DNA from: Holothuria scabra
Lineage: Eukaryota > Echinodermata > Holothuroidea > Aspidochirotida > Holothuriidae
Length of the DNA: 64,000 nt
Assembly: GCA_037179385.1 (NCBI GenBank)
Contig: CM074196.1
Span: forward strand, 33,938,486-34,002,485
Reading direction: 5' to 3'
In this document: in pieces, positions 1 to 12,055 of the stretch
Layout of the letters: each line of letters opens with the position of its first letter
How positions within the stretch are numbered: the stretch's first letter is position 1
Notes under the pieces: model-generated
Databases searched by the model: none
What the model was told of the DNA's origin: nothing
The model's input: the letters and a program-made list of their open reading frames with translations, nothing else
Position numbers and translations under genes: made by a program

Positions 1-3000
1 CATTGTAAAGGCATGGTCTCATAGTTATGCCATGCAGTACATCCTACCAGCCTATGTGTAGATCATTATGTGTGCAATTTGCAAACATGAATGCTGAAAG
101 CTTTGTGAAATAGAAACTAACAGTTGTGTGTTGCTCAACAGAATCAGTTATACTTTTGATTGTTCCATGAAGAAGGGGCTCTTTTTATGGATCCCAATTG
201 CATGGCAATTTTTGAGACTTTTCAAGATTTTCAGAGAAAAATTGAATCATGAATGATGCCATCTTTGTCTAGTACATGTTCCTTTCCTTTTACAGAGGTG
301 CTCAATTCATGTTCCCATCTAATATGGTGGGGGGGAGGGGGAATTGTCAGATTCCTGCAGCTCCTCTCAAAATAACCAATTATATAATGTAATGGGGAAG
401 TCCCCCTTTTATATTTTCCAAGAAAAAAATTAAACAAAGCAATTTACTTGTGCTCCAGTCAGTTCCACACAAACAATCTGAGCAAACGTATTGTCTGCAA
501 CTGATAAAAAACAAAGTGACCATCCAACATTTGAGTGGTCCTGAAATTATTATAGTGGAAAATTTATCCAATTACATCTCATCACCTGCAAGTACTAATG
601 TTGAAAAAAAGCACTAACGCATTGAACAGATCAGGTGATGTAATAACAAAAAGCTCATCACAAACCAAATTAAAATTAGGAAATCTGCCTCATCATCTTG
701 CAACAAACTGACAGGTTTCTATTCTAGTCATAATTTATTCTTAGTTGTAACATTTCATTTTGGGAAGGAACCATCTGTTATTCCCTGAAGACTTTTAAAT
801 CTGTGAATACATCTTTCAAGTTTATACAAGATAGATAGTAATTTGAAAAAGATTAAGGTACTGCAGTCCAATGAGGAAATACAATTTGATTGTACCAAAG
901 TACAAAGTCTTCAAATAGTCACTCAGAACATAGTCAGAAAATATAACCGCAGCTACTTTCTTTGTAGCGGAAGGAAATATCACAATATTAAATTTTTTTT
1001 GTTAAAAATTGCAAATGTGCCTTCAGAAATTAGGGTCATTTTCTTCATTAGTTTTTCTCTTTTACTTTGATGTCAGAGATGGTTTTTTCAAAATTGTACC
1101 ACGAATATCAGATTACTAATCTTGTAAACTGTGCAGTGTCTGTTGTACATGGTACACTTTCCTTCCCATCATGCATTTTGCACCAATATTCCCCATCTTG
1201 TCCAGTCAAAGTCTTATGTAAAGTATACTGTCCAAGCTGTTTCCTTGTTCCAGCTGCTTCAGATAACTTTCTGTTTGTTCAAAATTAGGTTGGGACATAG
1301 TGATTTGAACTGTACTGCTTAATAGAAGCCACACCTATCATATTTAATGCATGACTGTTGCTGTTTTTTCCCAGTACTTCACTCATTAATTCACGAAGCA
1401 ACTATCAATTTAGAAACATATTTCAAGAAACAAGAACATCCAAATATATATTAAAGTACTGTACATCCTGTAGTAAAGTTTGAGTGGTGGTTACCCCTGC
1501 CTATTTGTTCCAGTTATTATGTATATCTTTTTACAGTACTTGAAAGGAAAGTTTTAGATTTTGTCTGAGGAAGATGTCTTTGTTGTTAGGCAGCATAAAG
1601 TGTTTATGCACATTGAAAATATGTTACATTAGCCTTTTGAGCCAGCCACTGCCTTGTATGTCATTGGTTAATGTTTAATCCAATGCAAACACTCAATTTG
1701 AGTTGAGTCCCCATAATACCATAAGTCTTCTGTTTGTTGGAAGTATTCATTAGTCACTGTTAATTGAGGGAAAAAAGTGGAGAAGTATATATATTATACC
1801 AGCAAGTAACAGCAGAGTGGAAAAGTGAACTTTGCCCAGCATCTTGCCAAAAAGGAGGTGTATTAAATGTCAGCACGGAGGCTTTTACTTGGAGAAAACT
1901 TCATCTAAGTGAAGTTGTGCATAAATGTGTTGTCATAAGGTGTGGCTAAATTTATGCTGTTTTTATTTGATCAGGTATAGGGAACAAGGTAGACACTTAG
2001 TGAGAAAAAATTTGGCACTGAGACGATAATTGTAATATTTTGCTTACTGTAGAGTGAGATTATAATTTTGAAATGTTTCAATTTATTTGACCCTCCAACC
2101 CTCCCCCCAACCCCCCTTCAACTTCTCATTCATTCCCTAGAATAGTGGGGATGTATTTTTATTAAAAAAAAATGATAATTACACTTGATATAGCACATAT
2201 ATAAAGCCAAACATTTTCTGAGTCCTTTAACCTGTTAACAAGAAAATAAAATCAACTGAATAAGAAGAGCTTCGTTCATCAGGTACGTGATGAGGAGCTC
2301 TACAGATCAGTTGGGCTTCATCTCGTCATGTGAGGAGGTAGAATTTTAATACAGGTGAAGAGGGGATTGATGTAGAGTGGGGCCTCATGTACTGAGAGAA
2401 GATTGTTGTTTTAATTATTGCAACAGCTCCCTCGTACGGCTCCTGGCAGATCAGCATGGCTTATCCAGGGTATGAAAGAACTAAAATTGTCTGTCTGGGA
2501 AGTTGATATTACAAGCCAATTGCATGAAAGAAATTTCTTCAGTAGAGCAATGAAATGACATGGCCATTGAGAAATTAGCATTCATCGAAGAACTGAAATA
2601 AAACTGCACTTTTGTTTGTTTGTTTTTTTTTTTTAAATAATTATCAGTAATGTTAAGAAAAATTTACAGAGCTGTTCAAAGTCATTTCATAACCCTCATA
2701 TCTTTTCACCCCTTGCCCTTACCTCACCTAGCTTTTTAATTGGTTACTCATATTTATCAGTATTTGATTTTAATCACTGTAAATAACAAACACTTTCACA
2801 CAAACTGCTGTTAGAAGGAAAGCAAAAAGATGCATGTTGTATTTCCCCCTTTTATTTAAAGGCCTTATTTTAAACAACTTTTTAGACTAAGAACTTGATA
2901 ATTGGAAAATGCCTTCAACCTATTGAACTTGAATAAGTCTGGTGTGTGCTGTGTGGACTATCTTCTTTCATGAATAGCTCTTGAGGATCAGGTATTAAAC

Positions 3001-4740
3001 TATATTTCTTTTCCTCAAATGTGAAATTTGCTAGGACTTACTGCTTGATTTACCATGAAATATGCAATGTTCAAATCCTAAATAAAATATTACAAAAGCT
3101 ACTTTGAAGAGAAATAAAAGGAAAATTGTGAGACTTAACTGCATGTTGCCTCAAATAAGTTTAGGGAAACTGTGCTTGGCTTTTAAGTCATGCCATAAAA
3201 CACTTGAATCAAAGATGGAGTTATTTACTATCATTTTGTATTTTACAATTCATACATTTGCAAAAATACTCGTAAGCTTTGAAGAAAAGTTGAAAGGATG
3301 TCACATATTTTTAGCTCACACATGTAGACAGTACATGTGTGAGGTTATAAAATGGGCCAGATGGCGTCAACTTTTTAACAAAAGCCTGCTCCCTTTCCAT
3401 TTGTGGAGATTTGGTTCTGAAATTTTGGTATATGATTGTTTGTCAGTACAGCATTATAACCCACCTACTTTCATTCCAATGTAGGAGTGTTAAGCATAAT
3501 TTTTTAGCTATTTATGTGGAGCAGAGTTCATTGTGCCTGCTTAACAGTTAACTGTTTATTCATTGTGCTGACTGCAGCTACTTGGTTGTGTGTTCAATTG
3601 CTGCCTTGCAAATGCCTTGCAAGCAGACTGTTGTTTGATGTTTGACTCACCTGTGGACACGGATCAGTGGTTTCTGCAATCACAGTGTCTTGGGATAGCA
3701 CTGTATTGTGAAGAGAGCTTCATGGACTGAGCAGCTAGGGATACTTGACACACAAAATTGGGAGCAATTCTGTGGTCAAGTGTAGCCTACATGAAAGGAA
3801 ATAGGCTTAATGTGGTGGGGACATTTGTTCTGTTTCTAGATCAATCAAGTTGGTCAAGGCAAGTAATTGTGATAACTACTCTTTGAGTTCAAGTGCAGTA
3901 GGAGAGCCATTTGAGGAGTGATGCATGTTTTTATTTTACTAGTGCAAATTCATACAGTGTTTCTTATGGAGTTATAGGAGAAACTAAATGTACTTTGCAG
4001 TACTTTAAAATATGCTTGATACATTCTGCATGTTTAGAATTTTTCCAAAATGGTCCTAATTAAGTTTGTACAGCCCAACAGGTTTTCTTAATTTTACAAA
4101 CTTTCGCAGTAGTATTTGTAGATCTGTCAATTAGGTTGTTTTCTTTCTGATGTAAAAGTTTGTAAAAGTTTTTTTTAAAAGAGGAAGGGGGACTTTAAGC
4201 ATACCTTGTGATTTTGCAGTAGGGTTTTGAGTTCTTTGGTCATTTTGTACCTTTTATTTACCATTGTTAAGGTAAGGAGGTTTTGTTGAAACAGATGAAG
4301 AAGTTATAAAAGTTGGTTGTTTGAGTTGCTATTTTTTACAGACAAGAGAGAATGTGTGAGCTACAACAGCATTGCTGTTCTAGTTTTACTGTAGCACCTT
4401 ATGAAGATCTGTTTTTTGCCCCATCCAGGTTCATGTTGTGCATTTGTGTGAAGATCACTGATGTATAGTTCATCTTCAAAAATCATCCTACTTTACCTAT
4501 TAAAAACCATCTTTTTCAAGATTAAAAATTAACAGTTTCTTATTAAACGTCACTGTTTGCTTCCTGAGTAAACCGTATGTTTGATGCAGTAGTACAGTTC
4601 AATTTGAGCACCTGTTCTCTGGTTGCTAAGCAACCATTCCTTCAGCCAATCACATACCTTCTCATCCTGTTTGCATTTGTCCCCTTTCAGCAGATGCTGG
4701 TAATCACAGGCCATTCTTAACATCTACTATTAAAACGTGG
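1..4740. other. No gene recognised; probable intron or spacer
   Basis: Only short AT-rich frames without family resemblance. It has a G-run (329-342), a C-run around 2095-2118, a T-run at 2624 and a fragment of repeat family C near 3000-3190. A 126-codon frame at 3104-3484 overlaps that repeat and resembles nothing known. If the IA-2 ectodomain lies upstream, this is part of its intron. Confidence 0.5.
3000..3190 (+). repeat. Dispersed repeat family C, partial copy
   Basis: Shares the block from TCAAATGTGAAATTT through ACTGCTT..TTTACC and TACTTTGAAGAGAAATAA with 6755-7010 and, inverted, with 11770-12055. It lacks the left part seen in the copy at 6755. The class is unknown. Confidence 0.65.
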
Positions 4741-4779
4741 AGTGTACAGTGTGCGTACACAGTACACATACTGTACACT
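4741..4779. repeat. 10-bp perfect inverted repeat
   Basis: AGTGTACAGT at 4741-4750 and ACTGTACACT at 4770-4779 flank a 19-base spacer that itself contains GTAC repeats (GCGTACACAGTACAC). It lies 150 bases before a candidate first exon. It could be a hairpin or a dyad binding site; no function is shown. Confidence 0.5.
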
Positions 4780-4927
4780 AGCTGTAAGACGAACACTCCT
4801 TAGACTGTGTAATTAAGGCTAGGATTTGTAGCCCACACCATTGAGTCGAAAATTAGTATTTAAACTAGGCGCGTAGGCCTTGCTATTTGATATTGGCTCT
4901 GGAAAGACTAATGACACACAAGGCAGA

Positions 4928-5003
4928 ATGTCTTTGTTAGCTATGAGTCAGCGAGTCCATCACAACAACAGTGCTAGGAGGTTAGGTGTTGTAACAGAGA
5001 GAG
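4928..5003 (+). CDS. Candidate first coding exon, unidentified gene
   Basis: An ATG at 4928 opens 25 codons plus one base up to a strong donor GAGAGAG|GTAAGT. The product MSLLAMSQRVHHNNSARRLG continues VVTER and has no recognised domain. The 140 bases before it are less AT-rich than their surroundings (for example GGCGCGTAGGCC at 4868). Joining it directly to the IA-2 membrane exon gives an early stop, so it is not an IA-2 alternative start by that route. I found no partner exon; it may be chance. Confidence 0.25.
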
Positions 5004-6754
5004 GTAAGTTTCCATATGGTAATAGAGAGCTTGTTATCTTTAGAGCATGGGTTAACTAAAAATCATTTTGTCTTGCAAATTTTTTTTAATATTTAGAAAC
5101 ATTTGGACTGTTGTCAAAAAGTTCTATTATTGAAATTATAAAGCTAGGCCTCTACCATTCTTAGGAGGCGATTGCCCTATATTGCAGAGAAATTCTCTGT
5201 CGTTACTAAATTAAGCAGCTGCCTTCCATATGTGGCCTACAATATTCAACCAGCATTTGTAACATGCTAAAACTGAATTTGATTAAACAGTTTAGTAGAA
5301 CAACGTGTAACACTTATCAGTGATATCTAATTGCTTTGGTTGGAATGTACTTTTTTTTTTCTTTCTTACAGTAGAAAGCAGCAAGCCGCTTGCTTTCCTT
5401 TAAAAAATTAGTAACACCCTGTGAAGATTTTTAAAGGGTTGTTCAAGGATTTCAGATATATATATAAACTTATTGTATAGTTTATCTAAGTACCTGACAA
5501 TGTTTGTCGATTAACATAGGTGAAGATTTTACAGTGTTTTGATATTTATAGAATGAAAGAAGTTTATTGCCACTGATGGCTGAGTTAGGAAGGATTATCA
5601 GTGTAAGTTTTTTTGTGGTAGTTTACTTCCTACTGCAAAATGGAAATGTAGCAATATGCGATAGTTCATACAGAGCCCTAGTTATTGGAAAAAATAATGA
5701 CAAAAAGATGTAAAATCCATTCTTTCCTAAAAAAACATGAACTGTAAAAGGGTGACATGTTCGTTGTATTCCATAAAATATGTGACTTTCTGTATCCTTT
5801 AGTAAGGCGTTATTTGGGTAATTAGGAGTGTCTGGCTTTAAAATCTGACCAAACATTTTAAATGCAAAGACACATTTAATACAACAAAAGTTATCCAAAA
5901 AGAAGTCAGGAAAGAGACAAATATTATAACACATGAACAGAAAGAAAATGAATTAGGAGAGGTCATCTGTTTGCTCTCTTCTTTAATGACCCTGTGTTTT
6001 GCTGTACTCTTTATCAGACTGCATGTGTGCTTTCAGCAAACACGTTAATACTGTGGGTCTTTTGTACTCATTTACATGACAGAAAAAAAAAAACACCTTT
6101 GCAATCTTAAAGAGTAAAATTGAACTTAAAAAGCTTAATGAAAACAAATTAAGAATCAACAAATTTTAGATGAAGCTTCCAAAAAACTGAGTTAAAATTA
6201 AAATAGCTGGTGGGAATTTTGTATTACATGTTTCAAAAGAGGACTACAGCTTGTAGAATTATGTTTCTTTAAAGTTTCGGTGAAATATGAAGGAACACGC
6301 TGGGACGGAGGCAATTGTAAAAGTCTTTATGGTGAAGGATTAAAGGTTCTATGCTTCGGTCATTTTGAAATGTCATAGTTTGTGTCAAAATTTGAAAAGG
6401 TGGGGGGGGATTAATGGAAGCAGACCTAGTGAGTGAACACTTTTCACTTTTTATTATTGGCAAAGGAAAGATTCAATTTTTACAACTTTCCCTTTGAATC
6501 AAAGTTAAATGGCAAAGGAAGTTTCTAGTCATCCCAAGCTTATGTAAAAATGATCGCTAAATGTCACAAATTTCCTCATATCAAGTATCTTTCATATTTT
6601 AGAACTTAACAGTGGTTCATGTTCCAGTAAAAACCAAAATCTTTTTAAATTAAACTCCTTTGTGAGAAAAATATCGTGACATTACTTTCAAAAGCCATCT
6701 GTGGCATAGGATCTAATACACTAATACAATTGGACCAGGGGTGACTGAATTTCA

Positions 6755-7010
6755 AGTGCAGTTATCCCAAATTGAAGTAGTGTGGTAGACTGTCCAGTTT
6801 TGTGATTGGCTGATAGCAGTCATGTGACAACATTTTTCCTCTTCAAATGTGAAATTTACTAGAAGTAACTGCTTGGTTTACCTTGAATATGCAATAGCAG
6901 AGTCATAAAATATAATGAAAGATACTTTGAAGAGAAATAAGATGAAAATGGTGTTATTTAGCTTTTCCTTCAAATAAATTTTTGGGGGACTGCTTACCTT
7001 TACACAAAAT
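6755..7010 (+). repeat. Dispersed repeat family C, longer copy
   Basis: Matches the reverse complement of 11770-12055 along most of its length: AATTGAAGTAGTGTGGTAGAC, GATTGGCTGA, TGTGACAACATTTTTCCTC, AATGTGAAATTTACTAGAAG and TACTTTGAAGAGAAATAA. An interspersed element of unknown class, about 250-290 bp. Confidence 0.75.
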
Positions 7011-7554
7011 TTTTTTAACCACCATAATCGTTCCTCGTGGGGCAGAATGCATAAGATATACTATGCACATAAACTCCTACATGTTGTAATGGGAAGTCCA
7101 TCAAAAGGCATGGAGGTAAATCTCTAATTAGATTGTCTCTCTCACCAACCGTTGCGATCTAGGGAAGATATGTACATTCACTGTCTTCTAATTAATTATA
7201 TCCATTACTTCAAAGACTTAAGTTACGTCTCTTGCTTAAATAATTAGTCCCTTGAGAACTACTGATGCAACGAAGTCTATGTAGTACAAGGTGTTTACAA
7301 AAATATTGTAGATATTAAATTAGGCTGCAAACAAGTAATTGAAACTATTGCCGTTGGTAACCATGCAGTTACGTGTTAAGTATAGCAAAACCATGTCTAC
7401 CCAATTATGTTTCGACTGTATGTTTATACCAAGGGTTCAGGTTAATGGGGATTTAAACCGTATTCTAGGGCTACTAGCACATTGGTATTCATCACTGAAA
7501 TATATCACAGCCAATATCAAACTGAGCATAGTGATGTTGAGGGTGACCCGTACA

Positions 7555-7720
7555 TACCTTACAGTGAATTTCAAACCTGCATATTTGAGGGGATCAAGAA
7601 ACAGTTTAGTGTACAGTCATCCATGACGCATGTAGTCGAGGAAATTGAAAGATTTTATAGGTGAGAGACCGCGCTAATGGCCAACAACATTGAGACCATC
7701 ACTTGTTGTCCGGATTTGTG
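7555..7720 (+). repeat. Dispersed repeat family B, copy 1
   Basis: Shares TGAATTTCAAACC, the GTACA.TC.TCCATGA segment, GGAAATTGAAAGATTTTATAGGTGA-like and GACC..AC.TGTTGTCCGGATT-like blocks with 35870-36085 and, inverted, with 30845-31110 and 39795-40050. The open frames crossing it (7339-7664) are repeat-derived and not called genes. Confidence 0.7.
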
Positions 7721-8119
7721 TATTGGTCCTTCATTTCCCCACCCACACTTTTGTTTATTTATCTTGTTGCTTGGCAGATTTTCTTTTGTCTTGGGCCCTA
7801 AGATGAACAATGCACATATGACTCCCCAACTTGCCTGCATTCATCTGGCAAAAGTCCTTTTATCACATGATGGTGCCCTCTCACTCCTGAGGGCAGTCTC
7901 CCTCCGTCCATCTTTGTTTGCTTCAAGCATGTAGGCATGGTTTTGGCTCGGTCTGACTTTTGAGAGTTATTGATCAATATTTCCAGAGATTTTAATCAGT
8001 TTTTCTTTCGAATTCTATTGGAGAATTCCATCATTATAATATTTATTTTCTGCAAAACTCTAAGGAAACTGATAGGTTTCTTCACCCCTTTAACGCAAAC
8101 AAACAATTCATGTTATCAG

Positions 8120-8302
8120 GTTCACTGCATATTACACTTCAGATCTCTAAAAATGGAACCTACTGCAGTTGTGTGTGATGCTCTGCATAAGCAATGGAGT
8201 AGGGAAAACAAGCCAGCGGGCCACAACTGGAGAAAAGGCTGTCGCTGGGTCAACTTGAACCAATAGGTTGGAAACTGGGCCATAAAACTCCATCTAACTA
8301 AC
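8120..8302 (+). mobile_element. tRNA-derived SINE family E, 5'-decayed copy
   Basis: Contains the family core GGAACCTACTGC, GATGCTCTGCATAAGCAAT, GGAGTAGGGAAAAC, GGGCCACAACTGGA, AAAAGGCTG and TTGGAAACTGGGCCATAAA, ending in the tail ATCTAACTAACTA. The tRNA-like head seen in the copy at 39440-39690 is not recognisable here. Confidence 0.8.
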
Positions 8303-9514
8303 TACACCAGGGATCTGCTACTCAAAGCAGCTACCTTATTACACAAGGACAAGATAAAACTGCAGGAATTATTCAACTGGAATAAACCATGGTGTGGGGG
8401 TTCTGTCAAAATGTGTCTCTGACTGTGATAGCTGCTAATCTATTGAAACCATCCAACTGGGGAATGGGGAGGGGGATGGGAAAAACAGGGGCAATAAGAT
8501 TTAGTGTCAAGATGTTGGAGATCTCAAAACATCCAAAATTTCTGTAGGAAATTTTATCATTTAGCAGTTGAAAAGTTTAGTCCTCATTGTTGGATAACTC
8601 CACTGTTACAGTAGGGTACATGTTCTTTATGTACATGCATCGGCGTTAGCACCATGGTGTGTTAATATTGCACTATTTGGTTCCTGCACGTAATTCTCAA
8701 GTCCAACAAACAAAATATTGGTCAAGGTTCTAAAAAATCCTCTACTGTTTCCTATGTGCAATCTGAATTCCATTTAGCAAATTGTGACAGGATGGAATTT
8801 TCTGCACATACTCTAGGGCCCACCTTAACATTGTTTTCAAAAGTTAATGGAAGTTGTGCACTAAGGAAAGAAGCTTGTGTTTTTTGTTTCTTTTTCAATG
8901 AAATGAAGGGGTGAAAAAAAAGACATGCTGAAAATGGGCAGGTCTAGAAATGTCCTAATAATTTTGTCCACGATATTGTATGCAGCGCCAACACTGAAGT
9001 ACATTACTATATCAGCTACACATTTTTAAAACTTAACCACATTGTTGGCGTCCTCACAAAGTTGTTACAAAAGGGTAATCTACTCATCCCACCTTTTCTC
9101 TGGATACATTTAGGAAATTATGATCAGCTAGTGTTCAGAGCAAAGACAAAATGGAAGAATACATAACAAGTGAGAAAAACACCTGTATTGGAAAATTAAA
9201 AATTCATAAAAAGTTACACCTCAACCAGCAGTTTTATGTCAACTTTCCTTGGAAATTCAAATTTTAGGTGGTAGTACACCCGTCATTATGAACATTAATT
9301 AACGGAAAATTAAGTTTGAGAATATAATAATGGCCTTTTTATAAATCAAACTGCATGTGACTTAGTAGAAATGATTCTTCAATTTCTTCATGTGTTGGCT
9401 CAGAAATTTTTACTTTGATTAATTTATATCCATCTATTTATGGCAGACTGTTTGCACTTGGAGAAATATAAATCGTGACCCATTAAAGGGGCTCATTAAG
9501 GTGATATTGATAAC

Positions 9515-9800
9515 TTAAAGGCCTAGTTCTCTCATCCCAAACAGTACCAATTCTCCTAGCCTTCTTACTTGAGCCCCTCCCACAATTGTCTGAAATTCAT
9601 CCTCATCCAGATAGAATCTCAGTTTTTTACTTCAAGGTGTGTATAGAAAAACTAATCAAATTAACCATTCATGCTGTGTTATATAAGCTTTGGCATGCTA
9701 TATTGTTTGAATTAGCTGTCAATCAAGAGCTGAGCCAGTCGAGAATTTCGGTACCCCCGTACCAAAATTGTAATTTGGGGTGATAGGTTTGGCACTTTAA
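9515..9800 (+). mobile_element. TTAA-flanked MITE family A, copy 1 (full length)
   Basis: Begins TTAAAGGCCTAGTTCTCTCA and ends GATAGGTTTGGCACTTTAA, imperfect terminal inverted repeats with TTAA at both ends. The interior shares CAGTACCAATTCTCCTA, CCCCTCCCACAATTGTCTGA and GTTTGAATTAGCTGTCAATC with seven other copies in the window. No coding capacity; non-autonomous. TTAA ends are typical of piggyBac-like transposition, which is inference. Confidence 0.85.
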
Positions 9801-9808
9801 TAAAAGTG

Positions 9809-10110
9809 TTAAATGGTCACTATCACATGACAATTGCTTAAATAGTTAGCATAATAAGTCAAGTTATACATCCAATAGATTCAGGAAAATTTAAAATTTT
9901 GAATTTAGCAGTGTCCTGACTTATAACGGTTTTTTACATATTTTGAAAAAGGATCTTGTCACGAATTTTTGAAAACTGAATTGAACTGACATACTCACTC
10001 ATGAAACTTCTTGGTATGTAGAATATATGGGTTGTCCAAGTGTGAACATTTGTCATTGGTATGTGAAGAAAGCTTAAAAGGTTTGGGAAAATTTGTTGAA
10101 TTTCATGGAC
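9809..10110 (+). repeat. Dispersed repeat family J, copy 1
   Basis: Starts TTAAATGGTCACTATCACAT and matches 30089-30395 in blocks: CACATGACAAT, AGTTAGCATAAT, TGACTT.TAAC.GTTTT, CACGAATTTTTG..AACTGAATT and CATTTGTCA.TGGT. It directly follows MITE copy 1. Both copies start with TTAA, suggesting another short DNA element. Confidence 0.7.
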
Positions 10111-11769
10111 TACTGACTGGATGTGCCACTCAAAAGTTCTCCCAAAACATAAAATTTTCTACAAGTAAAACCTTACAGTAAGTTGCTACCACATGTATTT
10201 TTGAAAGATGCATAATGGAGACAAGAGGATTGTGGGAAATGGTGTTTTGTGAATCCTTTAGAAATTTGTAAGTGTTCCAAAATGCTCCTATAGAATAATG
10301 TGCATATTCAGTAAAATTCATTTATGGACTTAAAAATATCAGGGTCATTTATTTTCAGTATAGGTGTACTTTCACTGCAATGCTTTGTCCGTAATTGTTA
10401 AAACCGTGGGAATACCGTAAGGGATTGTGCAGTTTTTGCACGTTAGCAGAAATAGATGAAGTCATAGTACTAATTTCGGCACAGATCTTTGCATGAGTAC
10501 CTACAAGTTCCCTCTTATTAGCAGAAAAAAAAAATTAAAATTGCGGGCACAGTACTTCAAAATTATAGCCACGTCTAAAAAAGGGAAAGATTGCAGTTAT
10601 TGCATTTACTTCTGGTCATTTGATGTAGATTTTGATCAAGAAACATTTTGCTCTACATTTGTGCAATAATTACTTTAGTCAAGCTAGGGCGTACGCACAT
10701 GCATTCTCTTCTGTAGAATGATTCTGTCTTTCAATTATGCTTGGGTAGCGTGGATTCCTAAGATCCTTGTACCAGCATTCCGTTATTTCTCAGGTGGAGT
10801 TAACTGCCGACTCAGGTACAAGGACAGCCGTGTTATGTTTTAATGGACAGCTCAATATTTCAATCAGGTGGACTGTACTCTTTCTTCTTCAGAAGTATTA
10901 GTTGCCTGTTAGGTCAGCCAGTGTTGCAGTAATTCTCGCTTCATCTTTCGACTGTTGTCTATCTTTCTTTTCATCCTGTATTTCGGAAGAGATGCAAATG
11001 TCTCGGTAATTAGATGAAATTTTGCAGTAAAGGCTTATTACATTTGTGACAATTATTCCGTACACCTGCGATTTGAAGTACCCTTTGCAGTGATCTCTGA
11101 AAACCTGGAGAGAGCTAAAGCATTGTTTGTGAACTAAGCAAAGGTCAAAATGTATTTGTGTAAGTAGAGGGAAATCTTATTAGGAGCAAAAATCCAGGTA
11201 AGATTTTTGTCATTTATGAGATTTGTACTCCGTGAATCAATGTAGCCAAGTCCAATCTTAGTCCGTGTGTGTGCAGGAGATTGTTTGTGCGGTTGAATAT
11301 CGTCCAGGTTTGCTAGGATAGGATGTGCATGAGAAGAGTTTCTTGGCAGCTGCATTTGGTGTATGGCTGTATTGATTATTCTTGTGGCTGTATTGAAGTG
11401 AGATTTTACGAATATTTAAAAAAAAAATGGTCATTTCATGCAAGATGTTTATGCAGGTATGGTGAATTTATTTTGAGATGCAGTTGCCTAGAATGTATGT
11501 GTAGTTAAGTGATGTACATTGGCATATCTTTTAAAACCATATGCATTTGCGGGAACTTGGGTTTTTGTGGACTGGTTTTATTCATTGTATATGATTTTGT
11601 CATAAGTCCAGATGTTGTAATATCATGGGAATAATTGTGATTGAAATAAATCAAAATAAATGAGCATGGTCATCCTGAATAAAATATATAGCGATTCTGC
11701 TTCAGACTGAGAATGAAAAATACAAGATATAGCCGCTAGTAGATGTTTGCATGCAGTTAAGGGTCAAGA

Positions 11770-12055
11770 GTAGCCCCCAAACTCATTTTGAAGCAAACTC
11801 ATTTTGAACAAACTCATTTTGAAGCAACAGCTAAATATCATAATTTTCACGTTATTTCTCTTCAAAATATCTTTCATTATATTTTAGGACCTCAGTATTG
11901 AATATATTTAAGGTAAACCAAGCAGTAACTTCTTGTAAATTTCACATTTGAGGAGAAAAAATATTGTCAAATGACTCAATCTCAACAACCAATCATGAAA
12001 CAAACAGAATGGTCCACTACACTACTTCAAGTTTATAAGATGACTGCTCTTGCTC
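11770..12055 (-). repeat. Dispersed repeat family C, inverted copy
   Basis: Reverse complement of the 6755-7010 copy, recognisable from TTTCTCTTCAAAATATCTTTC, GGTAAACCAAGCAGTAAC, AAATTTCACATTTGAGGA, ATATTGTCAAATGACTC and CACTACTTCAAG.TT. Confidence 0.75.

Noticed and set aside
3104..3484. 126-codon + strand frame
   Set aside because: Overlaps repeat family C, has no family resemblance, and its composition matches surrounding AT-rich DNA.
10764..10824. TCCTTGTACC inverted repeat
   Set aside because: A 10-bp dyad with a 41-base spacer, no supporting context and no further copy; kept only as a note.
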